Below are positions 8,048 to 14,618 of a stretch of DNA of 64,000 nt, in pieces. Within the stretch, counting starts at the first letter, position 1, and every line of letters starts with the position of its first letter. The notes under the pieces were generated by a model. That model worked only from the letters and a program-made list of their open reading frames with translations, was not told where the DNA came from and did not search any database. The stretch comes from Alphaproteobacteria bacterium UBA6376. Lineage in GTDB: Bacteria; Pseudomonadota; Alphaproteobacteria; Rs-D84. The stretch covers positions 424,535 through 488,534 of the forward strand of contig DJQW01000001.1 of assembly GCA_002437665.1 (NCBI GenBank), in the 5' to 3' direction. The translations under genes were made by a program, and so were the position numbers.

Positions 8048-8533
8048 TTAATATTTAATTTCGTCTAATATCAAGTAAAAATCTGGGACATGTTTTGGTG
8101 ACATACCATTCAACAAACTAACAGATGCGACCGACCCGAATGGCGTATAAAAATTATCGTCAAATTCATAGTATTTACGAATGCATGCGTTGATTTGTTT
8201 TTCTAAATCAGACATTGACATATGAATCATCATATCCCAAACTTTTTCTCGAATTTCATCATATTTGTAATCGCCAAACCTGTAATTGTCCCAGGAATAA
8301 GACAAGATTTGTTCTGCTTGTTTTTCGTTCAAATCTTGTATGCTTTTTGGAAAATTGTAACGCGGATGCGCCGCACGATACATATCTAATTTTTCTTGGT
8401 TTACTGCATAAGCATTTTTATGCACATTGACTACGGCTGTTTTTTCTACTGCCTGATTGATAAAATCATCCTTCCTATTGGCAATGGCACATGCCGGAAT
8501 CAACAAAAACAGAACAAACAAGAACTTCTTCAT
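8048..8533 (-). CDS. Small exported protein of unknown function (161 aa)
   Basis: Start at 8533 gives MKKFLFVLFLLIPACAIA, a standard signal peptide cleaved after AIA. The mature part of about 143 residues is hydrophilic, rich in Tyr, Asp and Lys, with no Cys pairs and no domain I recognise, so it is probably periplasmic. An upstream TTG-type extension would put 12 residues before the signal peptide and is unlikely. Base composition is more A/T-rich than the neighbours, which may hint at transfer. No obvious ribosome site is visible before the ATG. Confidence 0.65.
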   Translation of the reverse strand: MKKFLFVLFLLIPACAIANRKDDFINQAVEKTAVVNVHKNAYAVNQEKLDMYRAAHPRYNFPKSIQDLNEKQAEQILSYSWDNYRFGDYKYDEIREKVWDMMIHMSMSDLEKQINACIRKYYEFDDNFYTPFGSVASVSLLNGMSPKHVPDFYLILDEIKY

Positions 8534-8961
8534 ATGCTGATTATGGCAAAGCCCCTGTATAAAAATCAATATCTATTTGTACGAGAGGCATCGCGATAAA
8601 TCGCTCTGCTACTCATAGTGGCAGCCCCACCGCCCCTTGACAAACAATAATCAAACACCATGCAAAAACTCTAATATAAAATATCCGTTTTTGCGGGTTT
8701 GCTAATTGTTTGTCTGCGTATTCGCCATGCGTGCCGTTGGCACTCTGGCGCATCCTTCGTGGGGCTTTTTGCAAAATAAAAAATGGCCCAAACGGGTCAT
8801 TTATTATTTTGGCAGCCCCACTCGGATTGTTCGCTGTGTGGCGCACGCGCCACCGCTCACCATACGTAAGGCGCGAACGTCGCGCAAAGTATTGCGCTTG
8901 TTCTTGCCAACTATCATGTCGAACCTGCGGTTCTCATCCGGTGACCGACACAAAATAAAAA
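8534..8961. other. Gene-free stretch with tRNA-Glu 3' fragments
   Basis: No credible gene. It contains a terminator-like hairpin (AAATGGCCCAAACGGGTCATTT near 8780-8802) directly followed by a 19-nt copy of the tRNA-Glu 3' end (8810-8828), and a shorter 12-nt copy at 8619-8630. The hairpin-plus-tRNA-end arrangement repeats that at 8962-9009. Confidence 0.6.
8810..8828 (-). repeat. Partial copy of the tRNA-Glu 3' end
   Basis: TGGCAGCCCCACTCGGATT is identical to the 3' end (CCA, acceptor strand and part of the T-arm) of the tRNA-Glu at 8989-9063, in the same orientation and 179 bp away. A 12-nt version lies at 8619-8630. Such direct copies of a tRNA end are what integrated elements leave behind as attachment sites. 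Confidence 0.6.
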
Positions 8962-8979
8962 GACCACCTTTCGGTGGTC
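8962..8979 (-). terminator. Terminator of tRNA-Glu
   Basis: GACCACC-TTTC-GGTGGTC perfect 7-bp stem with an A-run to the left, 10 bases past the tRNA-Glu CCA end on the minus strand. Confidence 0.8.
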
Positions 8980-8988
8980 GTTTTATTT

Positions 8989-9063
8989 TGGCAGCCCCAC
9001 TCGGATTCGAACCGGGATTCTCGCCTTGAAAGGGCGGTGTCCTAACCATTAGACGATGGGGCC
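8989..9063 (-). tRNA. tRNA-Glu (anticodon UUC)
   Basis: 75 nt with encoded CCA. Acceptor GGCCCCA/TGGGGCT, D-arm TCTAATGGTTAGGA, anticodon loop with TTC, and GGTTCGAATCC T-arm. All arms pair. Confidence 0.95.
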
Positions 9064-9265
9064 AAAACTTGAAACGCAATTTTCGGTTCTGACACCCTCT
9101 TTGTCATTCCTGCGCAGGCAGGAACGATGGGGCCAAAACTTTTTATTGCCGCCAGATTATAACTGGTGCGTACCATTTTGTCAAGCGGAAATACGTAATA
9201 AAAACGCCTTGAAATATTTGGAGGTCATGTTACCATCGCGTGCATAGAGACAAGGGGTGGCAAAC

Positions 9266-9601
9266 ATGAAATCACACAATATGACATTAAAGCAACCATA
9301 CTTTGATTTGATAAAAAATGGTAAAAAAACAATAGAATTGAGGTTGTATGATACAAAAAGACAACAAATAGCCCCAGGCGATGAAATCATCTTTCAAAAT
9401 GGAGATAATAGCAACACCGTTGTTGTCGTGGGACTGGTGCGTGCAAGATGTTTTGCATCCCTGTTTGATATTATTGACGTGAAAGAAACGGGGTTGGAAG
9501 AAAGAGAAAAAGCAATCAGTATCATGGAACAATTCTATGACCAGGATGCCCAAAATAAATTTGGTGTTGTTGGCATCGTGGTCAAGAACAAGAGATTCTG
9601 A
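9266..9601 (+). CDS. ASCH-domain protein (111 aa)
   Basis: A single-domain ASCH (PUA-like fold) protein; these bind RNA or act on modified nucleosides. Typical features are the N-terminal LKQPYFDLIKNGKKTIELRL, which carries the conserved K-T-x-E/L-R active groove, and the IAPGDEIIFQNG turn. I chose ATG 9266 because AAGGGG (9252-9257) sits 8 bases upstream; the GTG at 9257 falls inside that ribosome site. The stop codon is one base before the start of a GNAT acetyltransferase gene, so the two are co-translated. Substrate unknown. Confidence 0.88.
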   Translation: MKSHNMTLKQPYFDLIKNGKKTIELRLYDTKRQQIAPGDEIIFQNGDNSNTVVVVGLVRARCFASLFDIIDVKETGLEEREKAISIMEQFYDQDAQNKFGVVGIVVKNKRF

Positions 9602-9602
9602 G

Positions 9603-10112
9603 ATGGTAACTTACAGAAATTCGTCACGTTTTTGCATAAGGGATATTGGCTTTTACAACCAATTACCGGTATTGACCAAGAGTATTGGTGAATCTTACCC
9701 AGGGCATTTTAGGTGGTTGAGTAATGTGTTTTTGGGTGGTTCGTGCAACGGAAATAGGGGGTATTCCTTTGCTATAGATAATAATAAATTTACTGATGTT
9801 AGCTATGGACGTATGGTTCAGATATATAAGTTGGCTGGCTGTGCACTGTTAAAAAATACCGATGAAGAAAAGAAAATTTGTTGTTTATTTGTTGACCCAG
9901 AATACAGACATCAGGGTATTGCATCACGTTTAATAGAAAATTCATTTGAAATGCTGGGGACGAATAAGCCGTTGATGACAGTGGCCGAGAATAACTTGTC
10001 CCAGTTGCAAAAATTGGTAAACCGTTATGGTTTTGAACTGACGTCTGTGAGAGATTCTGTATATAGACGCGGCATCAAAGAATATTATTATAACGAGGGG
10101 TTGGCAAAATAA
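9603..10112 (+). CDS. GNAT-family N-acetyltransferase (169 aa)
   Basis: An acetyl-CoA-dependent acyltransferase. The core GNAT motif A is visible as CCLFVDPEYRHQGIASRLIE near residue 97-116, with the R/Q-x-x-G-I-A pyrophosphate loop, and motif B as YGFELTSVRDSVYRRG near the C-terminus. The ATG at 9603 follows the ASCH stop codon TGA by a single base. The substrate (small molecule, protein or tRNA) cannot be told. The pair is A/T-rich relative to neighbours and lies next to tRNA-Glu, consistent with arrival as a cassette. Confidence 0.88.
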   Translation: MVTYRNSSRFCIRDIGFYNQLPVLTKSIGESYPGHFRWLSNVFLGGSCNGNRGYSFAIDNNKFTDVSYGRMVQIYKLAGCALLKNTDEEKKICCLFVDPEYRHQGIASRLIENSFEMLGTNKPLMTVAENNLSQLQKLVNRYGFELTSVRDSVYRRGIKEYYYNEGLAK

Positions 10113-10143
10113 AACGGGGTGCATAAATCGCATCCCGTTTTCT
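10113..10143. terminator. Terminator between the GNAT gene and the META lipoprotein gene
   Basis: AAAACGGGGTGC-ATAAAT-CGCATCCCGTTTT stem with T-run, between two convergent genes. Confidence 0.8.
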
Positions 10144-10159
10144 TTGTCGGTCGGTTTTT

Positions 10160-10621
10160 TTATTCCACAACCACCGGTGTGTCAACAACGACGGCCTCGG
10201 TTTCTGTGACGGTAACCGTGTTGTCTGGCGTGGCGTTGGCGTCAACGCGTTTGAATGTCATTGTCTTGCCATTGCCAATCAGGGTCAATGTGTCGTTATT
10301 CAGGTTATATTTTTCCACCGTGTTCAAGAACTGGAAATATTCGCGTTCTGTCGCCATCGCGTTTGCCGGCCCCATCATCATGGTCGATGCACCTTGGTCA
10401 AACTGAATATGGTTGCCCGCCGCGCGATAAGAACCATTATACAGGTTCACAACCTGACCATAGAAACGCATTTCGTTTTCGTCAAACGACAGTGTGATGT
10501 CTGTGCCGTCACCATTGGCGATAAAGGATTCGCCGCGCAATGCCGCCGGATTTTGTCCGCCGTCGCCACATGCCGCCAGTGCCAATGCCATTGCGCCAAA
10601 TGCCAGTGCTTTGATTTTCAT
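10160..10621 (-). CDS. META-domain (HslJ-like) lipoprotein (153 aa)
   Basis: The signal peptide MKIKALAFGAMALALAAC ends in a lipobox Cys, so it is membrane-anchored by lipid. Residues about 30-125 form a META/HslJ-like domain: GESFIANGDGTDITLSFDEN, then FDQGASTMMMGPANAMATE (the MT/M-A-C-P-type segment), then YNLNNDTLTL. The tail is acidic and Thr/Val-rich. HslJ-type proteins are heat-inducible outer-membrane lipoproteins linked to antibiotic tolerance in E. coli; the role here is not known. A GGGAGAAAAA ribosome site precedes the ATG. Confidence 0.85.
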   Translation of the reverse strand: MKIKALAFGAMALALAACGDGGQNPAALRGESFIANGDGTDITLSFDENEMRFYGQVVNLYNGSYRAAGNHIQFDQGASTMMMGPANAMATEREYFQFLNTVEKYNLNNDTLTLIGNGKTMTFKRVDANATPDNTVTVTETEAVVVDTPVVVE

Positions 10622-10864
10622 GATTTTTTCTCCCTTTGTTTTTTATGTCGATGTAACGATACCATTATTTTTCATAAATGCAAGGTTGTACAAGACGTTT
10701 ATATTCCCACGGCGAATATCTATTTACTGGATTGCCGCGCATCGCTTGCGCCCTTGCTCCTTTGTCATTCCGTGGCTTGTCCGGGCCCCGCAAAATTGAT
10801 AAATTTTGTGGGTGGCGTCCATCGGAATCCAGGTTATGGTGTCGCGCCGAATGGCGCATTCCTA
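10622..10864. other. Gene-free stretch with palindromic repeats
   Basis: No gene seen. It carries a half copy of the ACTGGATTGC repeat family near 10728, and a CCCGCAAAATTGATAAATTTTGTGGG hairpin near 10786-10811. A near-identical hairpin (CCCGCAAAATCGTAAGATTTTGTGGG) lies near 49620-49645. Confidence 0.5.
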
Positions 10865-11019
10865 TTGTCATTCCTGCGCAGGCAGGAATAGGGTCTTTGA
10901 AATTACCGATATTCGTTTGTGTACAATCTACGAAAAAATATAAAAACCGCAACGTTTTGTATTTGGCTCACTGCGTTCGCACTGCTTAGTCCCTATTCCT
11001 GCCTGCGCAGGAATGACAA
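10865..11019. mobile_element. MITE-like element with 29-bp perfect terminal inverted repeats
   Basis: TTGTCATTCCTGCGCAGGCA... at 10865-10893 is exactly repeated in inverse orientation at 10991-11019. The 97 bp between them encode nothing. A partial copy of the same terminal sequence lies near 9102-9122 and a shorter one near 49600. Perfect inverted ends, no coding content and several copies fit a miniature inverted-repeat element. No flanking target duplication is obvious. Confidence 0.65.
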
Positions 11020-11100
11020 GTTTCTAGAACATAACCTGTGGAGGGGTGGCGCGAATGCGACGGGGTGGTCTTTCGGTTTGAGAAAAACAAGTTAAATAAA

Positions 11101-11124
11101 AAACACACCGTTTCCGATGTGTTT
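11101..11124 (-). terminator. Terminator of tRNA-Asp
   Basis: AAACACA/TGTGTTT stem with an A-run on the left, 10 bases past the tRNA-Asp CCA end on the minus strand. Confidence 0.7.
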
Positions 11125-11134
11125 CTTATTTAAC

Positions 11135-11211
11135 TGGCGGGATTGAAGGGGCTCGAACCCTCGACCTTCTGCGTGACAGGCAGACGCTCTAACCAGCTGA
11201 GCTACAACCCC
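11135..11211 (-). tRNA. tRNA-Asp (anticodon GUC)
   Basis: 77 nt with encoded CCA. Acceptor GGGGTTG/CAATCCC, anticodon stem-loop TCTGC-CTGTCAC-GCAGA with GTC, canonical GGGTTCGAGCCC T-arm. Confidence 0.96.
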
Positions 11212-11302
11212 AAAGCAAGGCATATATTATACTGTTCGGATTCTAAACGCAAGTGTTTTTTTTATAAAATGGAAATTTTGTTTTGATGTTGCGGTCGAAA
11301 AC

Positions 11303-11327
11303 AAAAAAACGGGGCGATGCCCCGTTT
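11303..11327 (-). terminator. Terminator of gap
   Basis: ACGGGGC-GAT-GCCCCGT stem with an A7 run on its left (U-run on the minus strand), just past the gap stop codon. Confidence 0.85.
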
Positions 11328-11328
11328 A

Positions 11329-12330
11329 TTATTTAATCAGTTTTCCCATCGCAACGGCGGTGTCGCCCATGCGGTTCGAGAATCCCCATTCATTATCATA
11401 CCATGCGGTCACGTGTACCAATCTGTCGCCCAAGACCTTGGTCTGGCCGGCGTCAAAGATTGAACTGTGCGCATCGTGTGTGAAATCGATGGAAACCAGT
11501 GGCAATTCGTTATAACCGAATGTTTTCGATTCTGCCGCGCGCATCGCCGCATTGATTGCATCAACCGTCGCGTCGCGTTCCAGATTCACAACCAGTTCAA
11601 CAACCGATACGTCTGGGGTTGGTACGCGGATTGCCATACCGTCCAGTTTGCCCGCCAATTTCGGCAGAACCAGACCAATCGCCTTGGCCGCGCCGGTGCT
11701 GGTTGGAATCATGGACAGGTTTGCCGCGCGTGCACGACGAAAATCCTTGTGATTCTTGTCCAATAATTGCTGATCGCCGGTGTATGCGTGCACGGTTGTC
11801 ATCCATCCCGATACGATACCGAATGTATCGTCCAGAACCTGCGCCACGGGGGCCAGACAGTTTGTTGTGCATGATGCGTTTGACACGATTAAATCGGTCG
11901 GTTTCAGTGTGTCTTGGTTGACGCCATATACGATTGTGGCATCTGCGCCCGCCGATGGGGCAGAAACCAAAACGCGCTTTGCGCCCGCGTCCAAATGAAC
12001 ACGTGCCTTGTCCGCGGCGGTAAAGATACCGGTGCATTCCATAACGATATCGATACCCAATTCACGCCAAGGCAATTTTGTTGGGTCTTTTTCTGCAATG
12101 CATTTAATTTTCTGATTACCAACGATGATATATTCGCCGTCCAATTTAACGTCCATTGGCAATTTACCGTGCACAGAATCATATTGCAACAGGTACGCAT
12201 TCTGTTCCGCCGGTGCCAAATCATTTACGGCAACAAATTCAATATCATCACGCTTTGATTCCAACGCCGCGCGCAGTACCAAGCGGCCAATGCGTCCGAA
12301 TCCATTGATAGCAACTCTGATTTTTGACAT
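11329..12330 (-). CDS. gap: Glyceraldehyde-3-phosphate dehydrogenase, type I
   Basis: Glycolytic enzyme converting glyceraldehyde-3-phosphate, NAD+ and phosphate to 1,3-bisphosphoglycerate in the cytosol. The Rossmann start INGFGRIGRLVLR is at residues 8-20, the NAD contact VNDL at 35-38, and the active site SNASCTTNCLAPV has the catalytic Cys154. The S-loop and the C-terminal WYDNEWGFSNRM are present. Length of 333 aa is normal. It is a single gene with its own terminator and is divergent from miaA. Confidence 0.97.
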   Translation of the reverse strand: MSKIRVAINGFGRIGRLVLRAALESKRDDIEFVAVNDLAPAEQNAYLLQYDSVHGKLPMDVKLDGEYIIVGNQKIKCIAEKDPTKLPWRELGIDIVMECTGIFTAADKARVHLDAGAKRVLVSAPSAGADATIVYGVNQDTLKPTDLIVSNASCTTNCLAPVAQVLDDTFGIVSGWMTTVHAYTGDQQLLDKNHKDFRRARAANLSMIPTSTGAAKAIGLVLPKLAGKLDGMAIRVPTPDVSVVELVVNLERDATVDAINAAMRAAESKTFGYNELPLVSIDFTHDAHSSIFDAGQTKVLGDRLVHVTAWYDNEWGFSNRMGDTAVAMGKLIK

Positions 12331-12380
12331 ATTACTTCCTTTCGTTTGTGTCGGTTAGACAGATTCATCATAGCGCGCGA

Positions 12381-12409
12381 TTGACAAGATTACAATGGAA
12401 TTTTATACT
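12381..12409 (+). promoter_or_regulatory. Promoter giving a leaderless miaA mRNA
   Basis: A consensus TTGACA (12381-12386), 17-base spacer and TATACT (12404-12409) lie directly before the miaA ATG at 12418. Transcription should begin within a base or two of the start codon, and no ribosome-binding site is present. Confidence 0.75.
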
Positions 12410-12417
12410 TAGACAAA

Positions 12418-13290
12418 ATGAAACATTCGTCATATATCATTACCGGCCCAACCGCATCAGGCAAATCTGATTTTGCCGATCGGCTGGCGCGCGCGGTGAA
12501 CGGCACAATCATAAATTGCGACAGTGTCCAGATTTACCGTGGTATCGAAAACATTTCGGCCAGTCCGTTTGCCGGCCGTGAAATCACCGATGAAATCGAT
12601 GGCGTGCCGTATAAACTGTTTTCCATTTTGCCACTGACCGAACAAATCAGTGTGGCAGATTATATCGCGATGGCGCGGCGTGAATATGATGCGGCACTGC
12701 GCGCGGGTCGCACACCGATATTTGTTGGTGGTACGGGGTATTACATAAATGCAATTATAAACGGTATTTCGCCAATGCCCGATATTGACGATGCGGTGCG
12801 TGCCCGTGCGCGTGAATTGGTGACAACCGATATCGACGTGGCGCGTCGCATGTTGCCGCCCGAATTTACCGCCACCGACCCCCAGCGTGTCGCCCGCGGT
12901 GTCGAGGTATTCTTGCAAACCGGCCGCCACATTACAGAGTTCCAAAATATGCCACGCACCGGTGCGGTTGCCCCCGCCGCGTTCAAGATACTAATCAATC
13001 CGCCATTGGATGTGTTGCGGGCCCGTATTGCGGCGCGCATACCAAAAATGCTGTCGGGTGGCGCAGCGGCCGAGGGGCGGGCGGTCATTGATTCCGGCTG
13101 GGACGCACGTCGTGCGATTGGCGCGGCGCAAATGGTTGCGTACCTGCGTGGGGAAATTGATATGGACACATGTGTCCAGAATTGGATTACAAAAACAAAC
13201 CAATATGCAAAACGGCAGCGAACTTGGTTTCGTACCCAGTTCGCCGCCGATATTGTTTTGGATTCTGCGGATGCGCCAATTACTTTCTAG
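12418..13290 (+). CDS. miaA: tRNA dimethylallyltransferase
   Basis: Transfers the dimethylallyl group of DMAPP to N6 of A37 in tRNAs reading codons that start with U, improving decoding. The P-loop GPTASGKS is at residues 10-17, followed by NCDSVQIYRGIE (tRNA/DMAPP pocket), the FVGGTGYYINAI motif near 100 and WITKTNQYAKRQRTWFR near the C-terminus, which binds tRNA. The 290-aa length is normal for the family. The mRNA is predicted to be leaderless. Its last 11 bases overlap the convergent gene at 13280-13753. Confidence 0.95.
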   Translation: MKHSSYIITGPTASGKSDFADRLARAVNGTIINCDSVQIYRGIENISASPFAGREITDEIDGVPYKLFSILPLTEQISVADYIAMARREYDAALRAGRTPIFVGGTGYYINAIINGISPMPDIDDAVRARARELVTTDIDVARRMLPPEFTATDPQRVARGVEVFLQTGRHITEFQNMPRTGAVAPAAFKILINPPLDVLRARIAARIPKMLSGGAAAEGRAVIDSGWDARRAIGAAQMVAYLRGEIDMDTCVQNWITKTNQYAKRQRTWFRTQFAADIVLDSADAPITF

Positions 13291-13753
13291 GGCCGCGTGA
13301 CGCACGCGCGCGATTTGCAATCATATTGTTACGTGCCGCGGTCATGCGACGTGCCGCCGCCTGTTTTTCCAACAACCGATTGATATAACCGAAATCTGTG
13401 CACAAGACCTGTTTCAATGCGGCCTTGGCCTCGTTACGAGTACGATAAATGGTGTTGCGCTTTGTGTACGCCGACAGGTAATCCGCCATCAAGTTAGTCA
13501 ATGATTTCAAGAATTGTGGGTTGGTGGAATTTGGATCGCGGCTGTCCAGCATACGAATAAAGATTCTGGATTGCAAAATCAGAAAATCTTCGGCATCGCG
13601 TGAATATTCCGCGGTCGCACGCCATGTGTTGCGGGTGTTCTCTTGGGTGGCATATGATGCGCCATATTTGTCCAAAAACAGTTCAGAAATACTTCTGGTA
13701 TATGTTGCAAACACGCGTTGTGATGCTGTCTGTGCATTGCTGAATTTTTTCAT
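13280..13753 (-). CDS. Hypothetical basic protein (157 aa)
   Basis: I do not recognise it. Start at 13753 follows an AAGGGCAAG ribosome site; an earlier in-frame start would add 20 residues without such a site. The protein is helical and basic, especially the C-terminus (RLLEKQAAARRMTAARNN... RASRGPRK), with no signal peptide or membrane segment, so it is cytosolic and perhaps nucleic-acid or polyphosphate binding. Its 3' end overlaps miaA by 11 bases in convergent orientation. Phasin-like proteins have a similar helical, Ala/Lys-rich look, but there is no firm evidence. Confidence 0.6.
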   Translation of the reverse strand: MKKFSNAQTASQRVFATYTRSISELFLDKYGASYATQENTRNTWRATAEYSRDAEDFLILQSRIFIRMLDSRDPNSTNPQFLKSLTNLMADYLSAYTKRNTIYRTRNEAKAALKQVLCTDFGYINRLLEKQAAARRMTAARNNMIANRARASRGPRK

Positions 13754-13817
13754 ATCTTGCCCTTTTTGTGTTCTTGATGAATTTGTTATAGGACAAAATA
13801 TTATGTTTGTCAATATT

Positions 13818-14555
13818 TTATTGCGCTGATTCTGAACTTTCTGTGGGGTTCATTTTGGCGTACTCGCGGCGGATTACGTCCATTATGCCCGATGCGCGCA
13901 TATGGCTGGAAAATGCGGTACAGTTGTTAAATTCTGTTTCCAGTGTGCCCCAGCCGGCGTATTCCCAATCAATCAGTCCCGCCACACGCATCGTGCGCGT
14001 GTCAACAATGATATTATTGCAGATGTCGTTGTGATTCCACCCGTCGCCCGCGCCACGTTGCAGGTCGCGAATTTCCGCCGGTCGCGCGTGATGTACGGCG
14101 GTAATAAATTCCGCCAGTTGCCGTCCCCACAGTTCGCGATTGCGCGCAATGGTGCGTGTTGGCAACTTGTTCATATTGTGCCCGCGAATAAAGTTGTATT
14201 TATAGAACACATATTGGCCCGCATGTACGATTTCGATTTTTGGAATTGCCAATGGCGATATGTGTTCAAACGCATCCGTAATCCGCTTTTCCCGCATGAT
14301 GCGTTCGGCGGGCACACTGGTGTCCAAGAATTTACGTGTTTTGAATACGTATTTGTTGTCGACGATAAAACCGATGTTCCATCCGCCCTTTATCATTTTT
14401 ACATGGGTAAAGCGCAGTTCGGGTTGTGCGGCACGCAGTGCACGATATTTGTCGCGCCAATCGAACAGGCGTTTATGGCGAATGCGGTGACGCACATTGC
14501 GATCAGGTATAAAACAGACCAAAATATCACAGATTTCAAAGAACAATTTCCACAT
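13818..14555 (-). CDS. Choline/aminoglycoside kinase-like phosphotransferase (LicA type, 245 aa)
   Basis: A protein-kinase-fold small-molecule kinase. The catalytic loop HNDICNNIIVD (Asp and Asn residues) is near 172-182 and the metal-binding GLIDWEYAG near 190-198, the classic H-x-D-x-x-x-x-N / I-D-W-E pattern. The N-terminal 40 residues, with FIPDRNVRHRIRHKRLF, are a basic address-like segment. A similar FLIPSKVYRKKLRG stands at the start of the glycosyltransferase at 20465. LicA-type kinases decorate surface polysaccharides with phosphocholine. The gene is divergent from priA. Confidence 0.8.
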   Translation of the reverse strand: MWKLFFEICDILVCFIPDRNVRHRIRHKRLFDWRDKYRALRAAQPELRFTHVKMIKGGWNIGFIVDNKYVFKTRKFLDTSVPAERIMREKRITDAFEHISPLAIPKIEIVHAGQYVFYKYNFIRGHNMNKLPTRTIARNRELWGRQLAEFITAVHHARPAEIRDLQRGAGDGWNHNDICNNIIVDTRTMRVAGLIDWEYAGWGTLETEFNNCTAFSSHMRASGIMDVIRREYAKMNPTESSESAQ

Positions 14556-14618
14556 GTGCGCACCCTTGTTAAATTTGTGAATAATGGTATTGAAAAAAAC
14601 GAAAAAAACAAGTACTTT

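Noticed and set aside
8613..8846. Minus-strand 77-codon frame in the tRNA-Glu region
   Set aside because: Runs through a terminator hairpin and tRNA fragment and has no ribosome site.
13902..14618. Upstream extension of priA by 239 codons
   Set aside because: Antisense to the kinase gene and unlike PriA; the PriA N-terminus begins around 14619.
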